From Actinomycetes bacterium (GTDB lineage Bacteria > Actinomycetota > Acidimicrobiia > Acidimicrobiales > RAAP-2): 6,469 bases of DNA. Location: NCBI GenBank assembly GCA_021791615.1, contig JAJYWG010000232.1, forward strand, positions 1-6,469. Direction: 5' to 3'. Position 1 is the first letter of the stretch. Every line of letters starts with the position of its first letter. Below, one piece after another: positions 1 through 6,360 of the stretch. Below the pieces are notes generated by a model that did not search any database, was not told where the DNA came from, and worked only from the letters and a program-made list of their open reading frames with translations. Both the position numbers and the translations under genes were made by a program.

Positions 1-93
1 CTGCGTTTCTACGCCCGTCGGCAGCTCTCCGCCTGGTGGGAGCAAGAGCGCTCGCGCGACCACCTGCAGCTGCTCCAGACGCTCTCGCGTTGA
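1..93 (+). CDS. C-terminal end of an unidentified protein
   Basis: Frame 1 is open from the window edge to a TGA at 91-93 and gives 30 residues ending in HLQLLQTLSR. Almost every codon ends in G or C, which fits a real gene in this genome. The peptide is rich in Arg, Gln and Trp, with a WWEQE segment followed by a Leu/Gln stretch that could be helical. I do not recognise the family. It could be the tail of a transposase or of an ordinary chromosomal gene. The stop codon lies inside the first copy of a short tandem repeat (89-127), so the original C-terminus may have been altered. The start is outside the window. Confidence 0.45.
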   Translation: MRFYARRQLSAWWEQERSRDHLQLLQTLSR

Positions 94-127
94 GGCGGGA
101 GCTGGACGCGAGTTGAGGCGGGGGCTG
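89..127. repeat. Two-copy 23-bp tandem repeat over a stop codon
   Basis: GTTGAGGCGGGAGCTG at 89-104 recurs as GTTGAGGCGGGGGCTG at 112-127, 15 of 16 bases identical, with a period of 23 bases. The first copy contains the stop codon of the upstream reading frame. It looks like a small slippage duplication. I see no sign of function. Confidence 0.6.
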
Positions 128-293
128 CACAGCTGGCTTCGGCTTGCTCGTGCCCTCCGTAGGCCGGCATCGTCCAAGAAACCTGGGGTCACTCAGCGGA
201 GAGTCGAGCGTTGATGGAGCTCTTCTGCCTGGGCTGCGCCGGCCGGCACCGTTGAGAACGTGCTTCATGGTCTCACCTCTCCTTGCCCGGGCC

Positions 294-825
294 TCAGAGC
301 TTGGCGCCTGGAGGCCGGGCGAGGCGGTTCAGCGTCAGCTCGATCATCGCCAGGTTGACGAACGCCTCATGGGTGTCGGTCCTGCGCCCGTAGTCGCGAG
401 CGCGCCGACGCCGGCGCTTCGGCCGGGAACGGGCGCGCTCGACGCCCAAGCGTCAGGGGAGCACCGAGAAGCCACGCCGACCGGCCGGCTCGGAGACGGT
501 CTCGAGGGTGACGCGGAAGCGCTCCCTGGTCCGACCGGCCAGGGGCCGGCTTAGCCGCCGTCGGCGAAGAGCCGGCGTGGCGAGGGCGTGAGCCTGCGAG
601 CGAGCCCAAGCACGCCGGTACCCCGCTCGCGGTCTCGGACGCAGGCTGCGGTCACGCTCGGCACCAAGGGCAGTCCGATCTTGCCAATGAAGAGGTGGCC
701 CTTGCGCCCGTTCACCTTCTTTGCCGCATCGAGGTCGCGGCTTGCCTGCTCCATGGTGTCTTCACGGCAAAGAGACGGGGAGCTCACCATCCGGCCGGGT
801 AACTCTCCACCCCCCGAGCTCGCTC
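294..825 (-). pseudogene. Decayed IS5-family DDE transposase
   Basis: This is a broken insertion-sequence transposase read on the minus strand in at least three frames. A segment around 825-787 (ERARG to PAGW) resembles the part just before the first catalytic Asp of IS5 transposases. After a frameshift near 785, the frame gives VSSPSL and DAAKKVNGRKGHLFIGKIGL (730-671), matching the family's DxSQSV and AGKKVKGRKRHL blocks, then LFADGG and a stop at 551-553. From about 554 another frame continues with RERFRVTLETVSEP, RGFSVLP, a stop, GVERARS and FVNLAMIELTLNRLAR, ending at a TGA at 294-296. The first catalytic Asp is replaced by Ser. The Asp of ADGG and the Glu of the VER motif remain. With two internal stops and frameshifts it cannot make an active enzyme. 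The family assignment comes from remembered motifs. The limits, especially the 5' end, are approximate. Confidence 0.75.
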
Positions 826-988
826 GAGCTGCGCAGCGCACAGCCGCAGGTCGGCATGGGCGAACTTCCCCGTGATCGGCTCGTCGAGAAGGTGCACGTC
901 GGGCGCGCCGAGGTGGAGTGAGAACGGCGAGGAGCGGAACGATGCCGACCCCTCTTCGACCCCCCTGGTGCGGGGGCGCCGAGGGCAT

Positions 989-1180
989 CGAGGAGCGCCT
1001 GGGCAGGGGTCGCCCGTCTGGTCCGGCGGAGCTGTCGGCGAGGCGGCCCTCGGGCTCAGCGATGTACGCCGCCTGCCGTTGGACGATCGAACGAAGTGGG
1101 GCGCTCTCCTCGAGCAGGTCTTCGTAGGAGGGCGCTTCCTCCGGTGATGCTCCGGCATGCAGAGAAGTCAAGCAACACAC
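989..1180 (-). pseudogene. N-terminal fragment of an IS66-type transposase (TnpC)
   Basis: On the minus strand a reading frame from an ATG at 1180 gives a short leader and then APSYEDLLEESAPLRSIVQR, QAAYIAEPEGRLADSS and GRPLP (about 1135-999). This follows the N-terminal coiled coil of IS66-family TnpC proteins, in which a SYEDLLAENAALRS-like block is followed by an IAELEARLAQSS-like heptad region and a Ser/Pro-rich PPSSDG linker. Here the Leu of IAELE is Pro, which should break the helix, and the SSDG linker is degraded. After about 989 the similarity stops, and no zinc-binding or DDE catalytic region follows. The neighbouring DNA at lower coordinates belongs to the IS5-type remnant, so the rest of the gene was lost or replaced. 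I am fairly sure of the family and sure that it is not functional. Confidence 0.65.
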
Positions 1181-1189
1181 TGGTGATCT

Positions 1190-1770
1190 CGCGATTCAGC
1201 TTGTCAACGGCCTGGGAGCAGTGGTACTGCCCCCTGAACAGTTATCCCGGGTGTACGTGGGCCGGTCGAGGGTGATGCCGGGCGCCGAAAGGTCGACCGA
1301 GACCGCCTGGAACCTGGCCAGCCGGACGCCAATCGTCAAAGGCGACAGGCCCAGCGACCTGACGGCGACCGGTCGAGGTTCGAGTGCGGCCGGTCGACGC
1401 TCGAATGGCAAGCCTCGACCAACTGCACGTCGGGCGCTCGGCGCCCGGATGCGGGGGGTGGACCACGACACCCAGGCAGCACCGTCGGCGCATGCCCGAC
1501 TCGATGGAACGACCGACCGTGCGTGAGGCAACAGGGCTTCACGGTCGCGAGAGCCCGGTATGCCAGGTTGCCTCCAGCCACTTGCCGTCGGGCGGCCTCG
1601 CCTGCGCCGCCGAACGCTCGACTGCGACGTACCGCGACGGCCCCGGTGCCCGTTTCCTCGCCTGTATCGCCGCGCCTCGGCCGCCCGCCCGCGCACGCCT
1701 CAGCCTGGTCCTTCCCGGAGCGAGCCGAACGGGCGAGAAGGTGACGCCGGGCTCGGCGTCCCGTTGCAGA
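1190..1770. other. About 580 bases without a recognisable gene
   Basis: Several open frames cross this stretch on both strands. Their translations are Arg/Pro/Ala/Gly-rich with no domain I recognise, no plausible ribosome binding sites, and mutual overlap, as expected by chance at high GC. Short GGTCGA, TCGACC and TTCGAG/CTCGAA motifs are frequent around 1260-1440, but they form no clean repeat or strong palindrome. Since transposase remnants lie on its left, it is probably decayed mobile or intergenic DNA that ends at the promoter of the regulator gene. Confidence 0.5.
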
Positions 1771-1773
1771 CCC

Positions 1774-1802
1774 TTGACTCGATGCCCCCGCCGGTGTATA
1801 AG
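1774..1802 (+). promoter_or_regulatory. Sigma70-like promoter of the LacI-family gene
   Basis: A -35 box TTGACT (1774-1779) and a -10 box TATAAG (1797-1802) are separated by 17 bases, which is the optimal spacing. The predicted transcription start is about 1808-1810, exactly at the left edge of the palindromic operator. The -10 box lies in an otherwise very GC-rich stretch, which makes chance occurrence less likely. It would produce a leader of about 60 nt before the GTG at 1871. Confidence 0.75.
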
Positions 1803-1808
1803 TGCGCT

Positions 1809-1824
1809 GTCGAATGGATTCGAC
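1809..1824. promoter_or_regulatory. Operator O1, probable autoregulatory LacI-family site
   Basis: GTCGAATGGATTCGAC has perfect 7-bp inverted arms (GTCGAAT/ATTCGAC) around a central GG. It matches the palindrome at 2902-2917 in 15 of 16 positions. It begins at the predicted transcription start of the regulator gene, so a bound repressor would block RNA polymerase directly. Size and symmetry fit LacI-family operators. The centre is GG instead of the usual CG, which may weaken binding. That this LacI protein binds it is inferred from position and from the second copy. Confidence 0.8.
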
Positions 1825-1870
1825 GGTGACCCGGGCGGCACGTGCGGCGAAGGGGGGTAGGGGCAAGGCC

Positions 1871-2869
1871 GTGCCGAAGGTAACGATCACGGCCGTGGCG
1901 GAGCACGCAGGCGTGTCGCCGAGCACGGTCTCCTACGTGCTGAGCGGCAACCGGAGCATCTCGTCGGAGACCCAGGCGCGTGTCCGGAGATCCATCAAGG
2001 CGCTCGACTACCGGCCGCACGCAGGGGCACGCGCGCTGCGTGCCGGCAAGACCGGCGTGATCGCGCTTGCAGAGCCCTTCTACGACTGGTCGTCCGAGCC
2101 CGTGCTGATGCCGTACGTCTACGGCGTGGTCGATGAGGCACGTCGACATTCGTGGAACGTGATGCTGCTCACGAGCAGAGGTGAGGGTTCCGAGATCGAC
2201 GAGGTCGTCGGGGGCAAGATGGTGGACGGCGTCATTCTGATGGAGGTGCGGGTCGGCGACGAGCGGCTCCGCGCGATCGAGCGGCTGCCGGTCGCCGCCG
2301 TCTGCCTCGGCATGCCGAGCGAGCCGACCGAGGTTCCGTACGTCGACTTCGACTTCGAGGGCGCGGGGCGCCTCGCCGTGGAGCATCTAGTCGGGCTCGG
2401 ACATCGACGGATCGCGCTGCTCGCGTCCCCTCCGGGGACGTTCAAGAAGAAGCTCGGGTATGCGCGACGGTTCCGGCTCGGCGTCACGAGCGCTCTGCGG
2501 GCGGCCGGTCTGGCGTTCAACGGCGTGGCGATGGAACCGAGCATGGACGGCGTCGAGGAAGCGCTGGAGGCGGTGTTCCGGAAGGATCCGGAGACTAGCG
2601 CCATCATCGTGCACAACGAGGGCGCGATCGACCTGCTGATGCAGGGCCTCGGCCGTCGCGGGAGGGCGGTGCCCACGGACGTGTCGGTGCTGTCGGTCGG
2701 CTGGGGCGAGCTGACGAAGCACCTGTCCCCACCGCTGAGCTACATAGACGTGCCGTCGGTGCAGATGGGCAGGGCGGCGGTCGACCTCCTCGGCGCGGGC
2801 GGCCCCGCACGGTTGCTGCCGGCGAGCGTCGTCGCGGGCGGCACGGTCGCGGCAGCGCGCGAGGGCTGA
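1871..2869 (+). CDS. LacI-family transcriptional repressor
   Basis: A DNA-binding repressor of 332 residues, a usual length for LacI/GalR proteins, likely acting as a cytoplasmic dimer that senses a sugar. Residues 4-26 form the helix-turn-helix (VTITAVAEHAGVSPSTVSYV and LSG). Residues 46-60 (DYRPHAGARALRAGK) include the hinge helix, with Leu56 at the position that in LacI inserts into the operator centre. A periplasmic-binding-protein-like sensor domain follows, with GLGHRRIALL typical of the family, and the C-terminal part has the common SPPLSYIDVP and MGRAAVDLL blocks. The usual RGST-like ending is replaced by VVAGGT. I chose the GTG at 1871 because the protein then starts, as is usual, right at the helix-turn-helix, with AGGGG 7 bases upstream. 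The in-frame upstream starts (GTG 1802, ATG 1814) fall within the -10 box or the operator. Its partners are the two palindromes and the transporter genes downstream. The effector is unknown. Confidence 0.93.
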   Translation: MPKVTITAVAEHAGVSPSTVSYVLSGNRSISSETQARVRRSIKALDYRPHAGARALRAGKTGVIALAEPFYDWSSEPVLMPYVYGVVDEARRHSWNVMLLTSRGEGSEIDEVVGGKMVDGVILMEVRVGDERLRAIERLPVAAVCLGMPSEPTEVPYVDFDFEGAGRLAVEHLVGLGHRRIALLASPPGTFKKKLGYARRFRLGVTSALRAAGLAFNGVAMEPSMDGVEEALEAVFRKDPETSAIIVHNEGAIDLLMQGLGRRGRAVPTDVSVLSVGWGELTKHLSPPLSYIDVPSVQMGRAAVDLLGAGGPARLLPASVVAGGTVAAAREG

Positions 2870-2901
2870 TCTCATGATCTCGGGACGAAGCGCGAGCAGC
2901 A

Positions 2902-2917
2902 GTCGAATCGATTCGAC
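2902..2917. promoter_or_regulatory. Operator O2 upstream of the transporter operon
   Basis: GTCGAATCGATTCGAC is a perfect 16-bp palindrome with the central CG typical of LacI-family operators. It lies 32 bases after the regulator stop codon and 104 bases before the TTG start of the binding-protein gene. It is the same sequence as O1 except for one central base. I could not identify a convincing -35/-10 pair next to it, so whether it overlaps the transporter promoter or acts as a roadblock to read-through from the regulator gene is open. Confidence 0.85.
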
Positions 2918-3010
2918 AACCCGGCCGCCGGCAGCGGTCGGGCACGCTCGTGCGAACGTGAAACCAGGGACCTTCCCAAGCAGACATGAACAGCACCCAC
3001 AGACAGAGAC

Positions 3011-3024
3011 AGGAGGCAGAGTTG
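3011..3024 (+). promoter_or_regulatory. Ribosome binding site that sets a TTG start
   Basis: A full AGGAGG at 3011-3016 is followed by 5 bases and then TTG at 3022-3024. The in-frame ATG at 2986 has no comparable Shine-Dalgarno sequence at proper distance. This argues for translation of the binding protein from the TTG. Confidence 0.75.
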
Positions 3025-4353
3025 AACGGAACAAGAAGCACGGCAACCGAGTCCGTACGACCCAGGCGCGCCGGGATGGTCGCGCGCCTGCGCACGCGGG
3101 CGGTGGTCGCGGCGGGTGTCGCAGTCGCGGCGATGGTGACGCCAGCGCTCGTCGTGCCGGCGGCGCAGGCCGCCACCTCGCACGGTGGCAGCGTCACGCT
3201 GACCGAGACCTCGTACTACACCGGACCGAGCAACGGCCCGATCTACGCCTACCTGAACACCGTGTTCAAGGACTTCGAGAAGAGCCATCCAGGCATCACG
3301 ATCAAGAGGGAGGACATCCCCAACAGCCCGCAGTACCTGACGACCATCGCGGCGGAGGCGTCGGCGGGGACCCTTCCGGACGTACTGATGCTGGACAATC
3401 CGATGGTCCCGACCATCGCGTCGTACAACGTGCTCACGCCGCTCAGCTCGCTGGGCAAGACCGTGATCCCGGATCTCGGCGCCGCACAGCAGACGGAGGC
3501 GAAGTTCAACGGGACGATCTACGGCTATCCGCTCTACACGAACACGATCGCGCTGTTCTACAACAAGGCGATGCTGTCGGCGGCGCACATCTCGCCGCCG
3601 ACGACCTGGGCGGAGCTGTTGAAGGACGCGAAGGCGTTGACGAACTCACAGCACTACGGCATCGCCTTCGCGGGCGAGAACTGCTCGGGTTGCAACGTCT
3701 GGACCTTCATCCCGTTCCTGTTGACGAACGGCGGGAGCCTTACCCGCCTCACGACGCCGCAGTCGGTCCAGGCCCTGACGCTGTGGACCGACCTGGTGAA
3801 GGAGGGGGCGGTCGACAAGGACCTCGTCGATTGGAACCAGGGGCAGCCCGAGGCAGAGTTCGCTGCCGGGAAGGCTGCGATGATGATCAACGGTCCGTGG
3901 TTCTTCGGGACCCTCAACGCGGTCAAAGGCCTGGACTACGGGGTCGTCCAGATCCCGGTGCGGACCCCGGGGCAGGCGGTGGTCGGACCGATCGGCGGTG
4001 AGGTCTGGACGATCCCGAAGCACTCTCTCACCATCGAAAAGGATGCATTCGAGCTGCTCAACTACATGGCGAGGCCGTCGGTCGACGCGGCATTGGGCAC
4101 CAACACCGGTGACATCCCGACGGTCCAGGCTGCGGTGCCGATCTGGGCGAAGACCGCGAGCCCGCTCTATGCCCCGTTCGAGGCGGAGCTCAAGCACGGC
4201 TTCCTTCGGACTGGGACGCTCGGGGTACTCTATCCGAGGGTCGAGAGCGCAGTCGGGAACGCGATCGTCGCGGCATTGATCGGCAAGCAGACTCCAGCCG
4301 CGGCGTTTGCCACGGCCCAGAAGAACGTGAACGCGATCCTGGAGGGCAACTGA
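3022..4353 (+). CDS. ABC sugar transporter, extracellular solute-binding protein (family 1)
   Basis: This is the ligand-capturing part of a CUT1-type carbohydrate importer: it binds the sugar outside the membrane and delivers it to the two permeases encoded next. From the TTG start it has 443 residues, a normal length for the family. Residues 1-26 are basic (PRRAGMVARLRTR), residues 27-45 are a hydrophobic core, and PAAQA|ATS around residue 50 is a signal peptidase I site. No Cys follows, so it lacks the lipobox common in Gram-positive binding proteins. Typical blocks are FKDFEKSHPGITIKRE, AAEASAGTLPDVLMLDN, TIYGYPLYTNTIALFYNK, EFAAGKAAMMINGPW and GGEVWTIPKHS, with a C-terminal helical end. 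A CSGC pair (Cys221, Cys224) could form a disulfide. An ATG at 2986 would add 12 residues but has a weak ribosome binding site. The gene is 33 bases ahead of the first permease gene and likely under control of O2. The exact sugar cannot be told from the sequence. Confidence 0.93.
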   Translation: MNGTRSTATESVRPRRAGMVARLRTRAVVAAGVAVAAMVTPALVVPAAQAATSHGGSVTLTETSYYTGPSNGPIYAYLNTVFKDFEKSHPGITIKREDIPNSPQYLTTIAAEASAGTLPDVLMLDNPMVPTIASYNVLTPLSSLGKTVIPDLGAAQQTEAKFNGTIYGYPLYTNTIALFYNKAMLSAAHISPPTTWAELLKDAKALTNSQHYGIAFAGENCSGCNVWTFIPFLLTNGGSLTRLTTPQSVQALTLWTDLVKEGAVDKDLVDWNQGQPEAEFAAGKAAMMINGPWFFGTLNAVKGLDYGVVQIPVRTPGQAVVGPIGGEVWTIPKHSLTIEKDAFELLNYMARPSVDAALGTNTGDIPTVQAAVPIWAKTASPLYAPFEAELKHGFLRTGTLGVLYPRVESAVGNAIVAALIGKQTPAAAFATAQKNVNAILEGN

Positions 4354-4386
4354 GGCTCCAGGCGGACTGTCGGGAGAGGCGAGTAG

Positions 4387-5454
4387 TTGACTCACGGCGA
4401 GGCCTCCGTCGCCGGGCGTGAGCCGACGCGGCCGGCTCGGGCTCCGCTGCCCAGGGACACGACGTCCAGCGGGGCAGCCCAGACCGGGCTCGGCGATGCG
4501 GGCTCGTCCAGGGCGCGGAATGGCTCGTCTTCCAAGGAGGCGCGGGCGCAGTCGGTGAGCATCGGGCACTGGCTGCGCCAGCGCCGCCGCCAGGCGATCC
4601 TGCTCGCCTTCATCGTGCCGGCGCTGGCCTACGTATGCATCTTCTTCGCCTATCCTCTCGTCTACGGGTTCACGATGAGCTTCGAGAACATCGGCTTCAT
4701 CGCTGGAGGCGGCCCGTTCGTCGGACTGCACAACTACAGGGTCGAGATCGCAGATCCGGTCACCCGTACGGCGTTGGCGAACACAGCCGTCTTCCTCGTC
4801 GCCTCGCTCGTCTTCCAGTTCGGGATCGGCCTCGGCATCGCCTCGTACTTCAACCGGCGCTTCTTCCTCTCCCGGTTCCTCCGGAGCCTGATCATCATTC
4901 CCTGGCTCTTCCCGCCGATTGCCAGCGCCACGATCTTCTCCATAATGTTCTCCGGACAGGGCGGGATCATCAACGAGATGCTCCGGGCGCTGCATTTGAT
5001 CCGGGCGCCGATCTTCTGGTTCGACTCGTCGTTCAAGGCGATGTTCGTGATCATCCTCGTCAACATATGGATCGGGATCCCCTTCAACGCGGTCCTGCTG
5101 TACTCGGGGCTCCAGGACATCCCGGTCGAGCTCCGAGAGGCGGCCGTTCTCGACGGGGCCGGCGCCTGGAACCGGTTTCGCTATGTGACGCTGCCGCTGC
5201 TGCGGCCGGTCGCGCTGGTCGTCATCATGCTGGGCATCATCTACACGGTGAAGACCTTCGATACGGTCATCCTGCTCACGAACGGAGGACCCGACAACGG
5301 CACCCAGCTCATGTCGACCTGGGCCTACCAGCTCGCCTTCACGAACTTCCAGACTGGTGACGGCGCGGCAGTCGCCGACATGCTCTTCCTATTCTGCATG
5401 ATCGTGGGCGTGTTCTACATCCGCGCGACGCGCCGGGAGGTGGTCCTGGCATGA
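4387..5454 (+). CDS. ABC sugar transporter permease, MalF/UgpA type
   Basis: One of two membrane subunits that form the sugar channel. It has 355 residues from a TTG with a GAGAGG Shine-Dalgarno sequence 7 bases upstream. Residues 1-62 are a polar Ser/Gly/Ala/Arg-rich cytoplasmic extension. Membrane segments follow at about 70-95, 128-155, 165-188, 217-240, 272-293 and 328-346, giving six. The EAA loop that contacts the ATPase is ELREAAVLDGAGAW with a distal LP, residues 248-270. TNGGPDNGTQ near 298-307 is typical of this permease class. A GTG at codon 57 is an alternative start that would remove the tail: GGAGG lies 14 bases before it, which is rather far. The gene overlaps the next one by ATGA, implying coupled translation and equal amounts of both permeases. 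Confidence 0.93.
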   Translation: MTHGEASVAGREPTRPARAPLPRDTTSSGAAQTGLGDAGSSRARNGSSSKEARAQSVSIGHWLRQRRRQAILLAFIVPALAYVCIFFAYPLVYGFTMSFENIGFIAGGGPFVGLHNYRVEIADPVTRTALANTAVFLVASLVFQFGIGLGIASYFNRRFFLSRFLRSLIIIPWLFPPIASATIFSIMFSGQGGIINEMLRALHLIRAPIFWFDSSFKAMFVIILVNIWIGIPFNAVLLYSGLQDIPVELREAAVLDGAGAWNRFRYVTLPLLRPVALVVIMLGIIYTVKTFDTVILLTNGGPDNGTQLMSTWAYQLAFTNFQTGDGAAVADMLFLFCMIVGVFYIRATRREVVLA

Positions 5455-6314
5455 CGGCGCGCGGCTCGGCGCGCAGGGCATGGCGGCGCTACGTCCGGCC
5501 CGTGGCGCTGCCGCTCGGGGGTCTCGCGATCACCGCGGTGATGATGCTCCCCATCTACTTCACGGCGGAGAGCTCGCTCGAGCCCACCAGCGTGATCCAA
5601 GCGCTGTCGCAGTCGCTCCTGCCCAGCCACTTTGTCCTGAGCAACTACCGGTTGGCGTTCGACACCGAGTCGGGCAGCATCGTCACGAGCCTGCTCATCG
5701 CCCTCGGCGCGGTGGTGCTGTCGGTGGGCGTGGGGCTGCCCGCCGCCTACGGCCTTACGAAGCTCGGCTACCTGAAGAACCGCGCGGTGGTCTCGGGCGC
5801 GATCATGGTGCTGCTGGTCACTCAGATGATTCCAGGAATATCGCTCACGCTCGCGTTCTACAAGCTGTTCTTGCACCTCCATCTTCTGAACAGCGTCTTG
5901 GGGCTGATCATCGCCGACTCGACCTACGGCATGCCTTTCGCCTCGTTGGTGCTTCGCGCGTACATGGGCTCGATTCCCGTCGAGCTGTCCGACGCCGCCT
6001 ACGTGGACGGTGCCTCGGAGTGGCGCACGTTCCGCTCGGTCGTCGCGCCGTTGGCGGTCCCCGCGATCATCACGGCCGGGCTGTTCGTGTTCCTGTTCGC
6101 TTGGGGAGACTTTCTCTACGCGTACACGCTGACGGCGGGCGGCAACGTCACGCCGCTGACGAAGGGCCTGCTCAACTTCTTCAACAACAACACGGTCAAC
6201 TGGGGAGGCGTTCTCGCAACGGTGGTGTTGGCCGCGATCCCTTCGGGTCTGATACTGGCGTTCGGGCAGCGTTACGTGCTTGGTGGTTTGCGCGCCGGAG
6301 CGCTCAAGGGCTGA
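5451..6314 (+). CDS. ABC sugar transporter permease, MalG/UgpE type
   Basis: The second membrane subunit of the importer, 287 residues, the usual length for MalG/UgpE-like proteins. The short basic N-terminus (RGSARRAWRRYVR) is followed by a membrane segment at about 19-38 and further ones near 77-101, 112-138, 147-170, 202-224 and 253-272. The ATPase-contacting loop is ELSDAAYVDGASEW (residues 178-191), with Asp in place of the usual first Glu of EAA, a conservative change. The C-terminus QRYVLGGLRAGALKG is characteristic of this subfamily. The ATG lies inside the stop region of the preceding gene (ATGA), with GGGAGG 11 bases upstream. It pairs with the MalF-type protein as a heterodimer. 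No ATPase gene follows it within the window. Confidence 0.93.
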   Translation: MTARGSARRAWRRYVRPVALPLGGLAITAVMMLPIYFTAESSLEPTSVIQALSQSLLPSHFVLSNYRLAFDTESGSIVTSLLIALGAVVLSVGVGLPAAYGLTKLGYLKNRAVVSGAIMVLLVTQMIPGISLTLAFYKLFLHLHLLNSVLGLIIADSTYGMPFASLVLRAYMGSIPVELSDAAYVDGASEWRTFRSVVAPLAVPAIITAGLFVFLFAWGDFLYAYTLTAGGNVTPLTKGLLNFFNNNTVNWGGVLATVVLAAIPSGLILAFGQRYVLGGLRAGALKG

Positions 6315-6317
6315 CGC

Positions 6318-6337
6318 GGGCGAGCGGCCGCTCGCCC
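6318..6337. promoter_or_regulatory. Perfect 20-bp intergenic palindrome, possible RNA hairpin
   Basis: GGGCGAGCGGCCGCTCGCCC begins 3 bases after the permease stop and ends 23 bases before the next ATG. In RNA it would fold as a stem of about 8 GC-rich pairs with a GGCC loop. It is not followed by a T run, so it is not a typical intrinsic terminator. It could lower or stabilise the transcript between transporter and hydrolase genes, or be a protein-binding site. It does not resemble O1 or O2. Confidence 0.55.
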
Positions 6338-6360
6338 CTGGATGATAGAGAGGTGGGATC

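Noticed and set aside
882..915. Minus-strand peptide LHLGAPDVHLLDEPITG resembling an ABC ATPase Walker B (LLLDEP)
   Set aside because: There is no Walker A, no signature motif and no continuing domain. It lies within decayed transposase DNA and is probably a chance match.
1377..1405. TTCGAG...CTCGAA inverted motif as a third operator
   Set aside because: The arms are 6 bases with a 15-base spacer and do not match GTCGAAT/ATTCGAC. Similar TCGA-rich motifs are frequent there.
1802..1870. Upstream in-frame starts of the LacI gene (GTG 1802, ATG 1814)
   Set aside because: 1802 is part of the -10 box and 1814 is inside the operator at the transcription start. Neither has a ribosome binding site in the transcript, and the family normally begins at the helix-turn-helix. 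A leaderless start at 1814 remains a minor possibility.
2874..4001. Plus-strand open frame of 375 codons overlapping the binding protein
   Set aside because: It is out of frame with the recognisable binding protein and has a low-complexity Arg/Gly/Asp-rich composition. It also runs through the operator.
3646..4995. Minus-strand open frame of 449 codons
   Set aside because: It lies opposite the binding-protein and permease genes, is full of Arg, Asp, Glu and Pro, shows no domain and spans two real genes. It is a by-product of high GC on the opposite strand.
6318..6337. Intrinsic terminator after the permease gene
   Set aside because: The palindrome is strong but no T-rich tract follows, and the next gene begins 23 bases later on the same strand.
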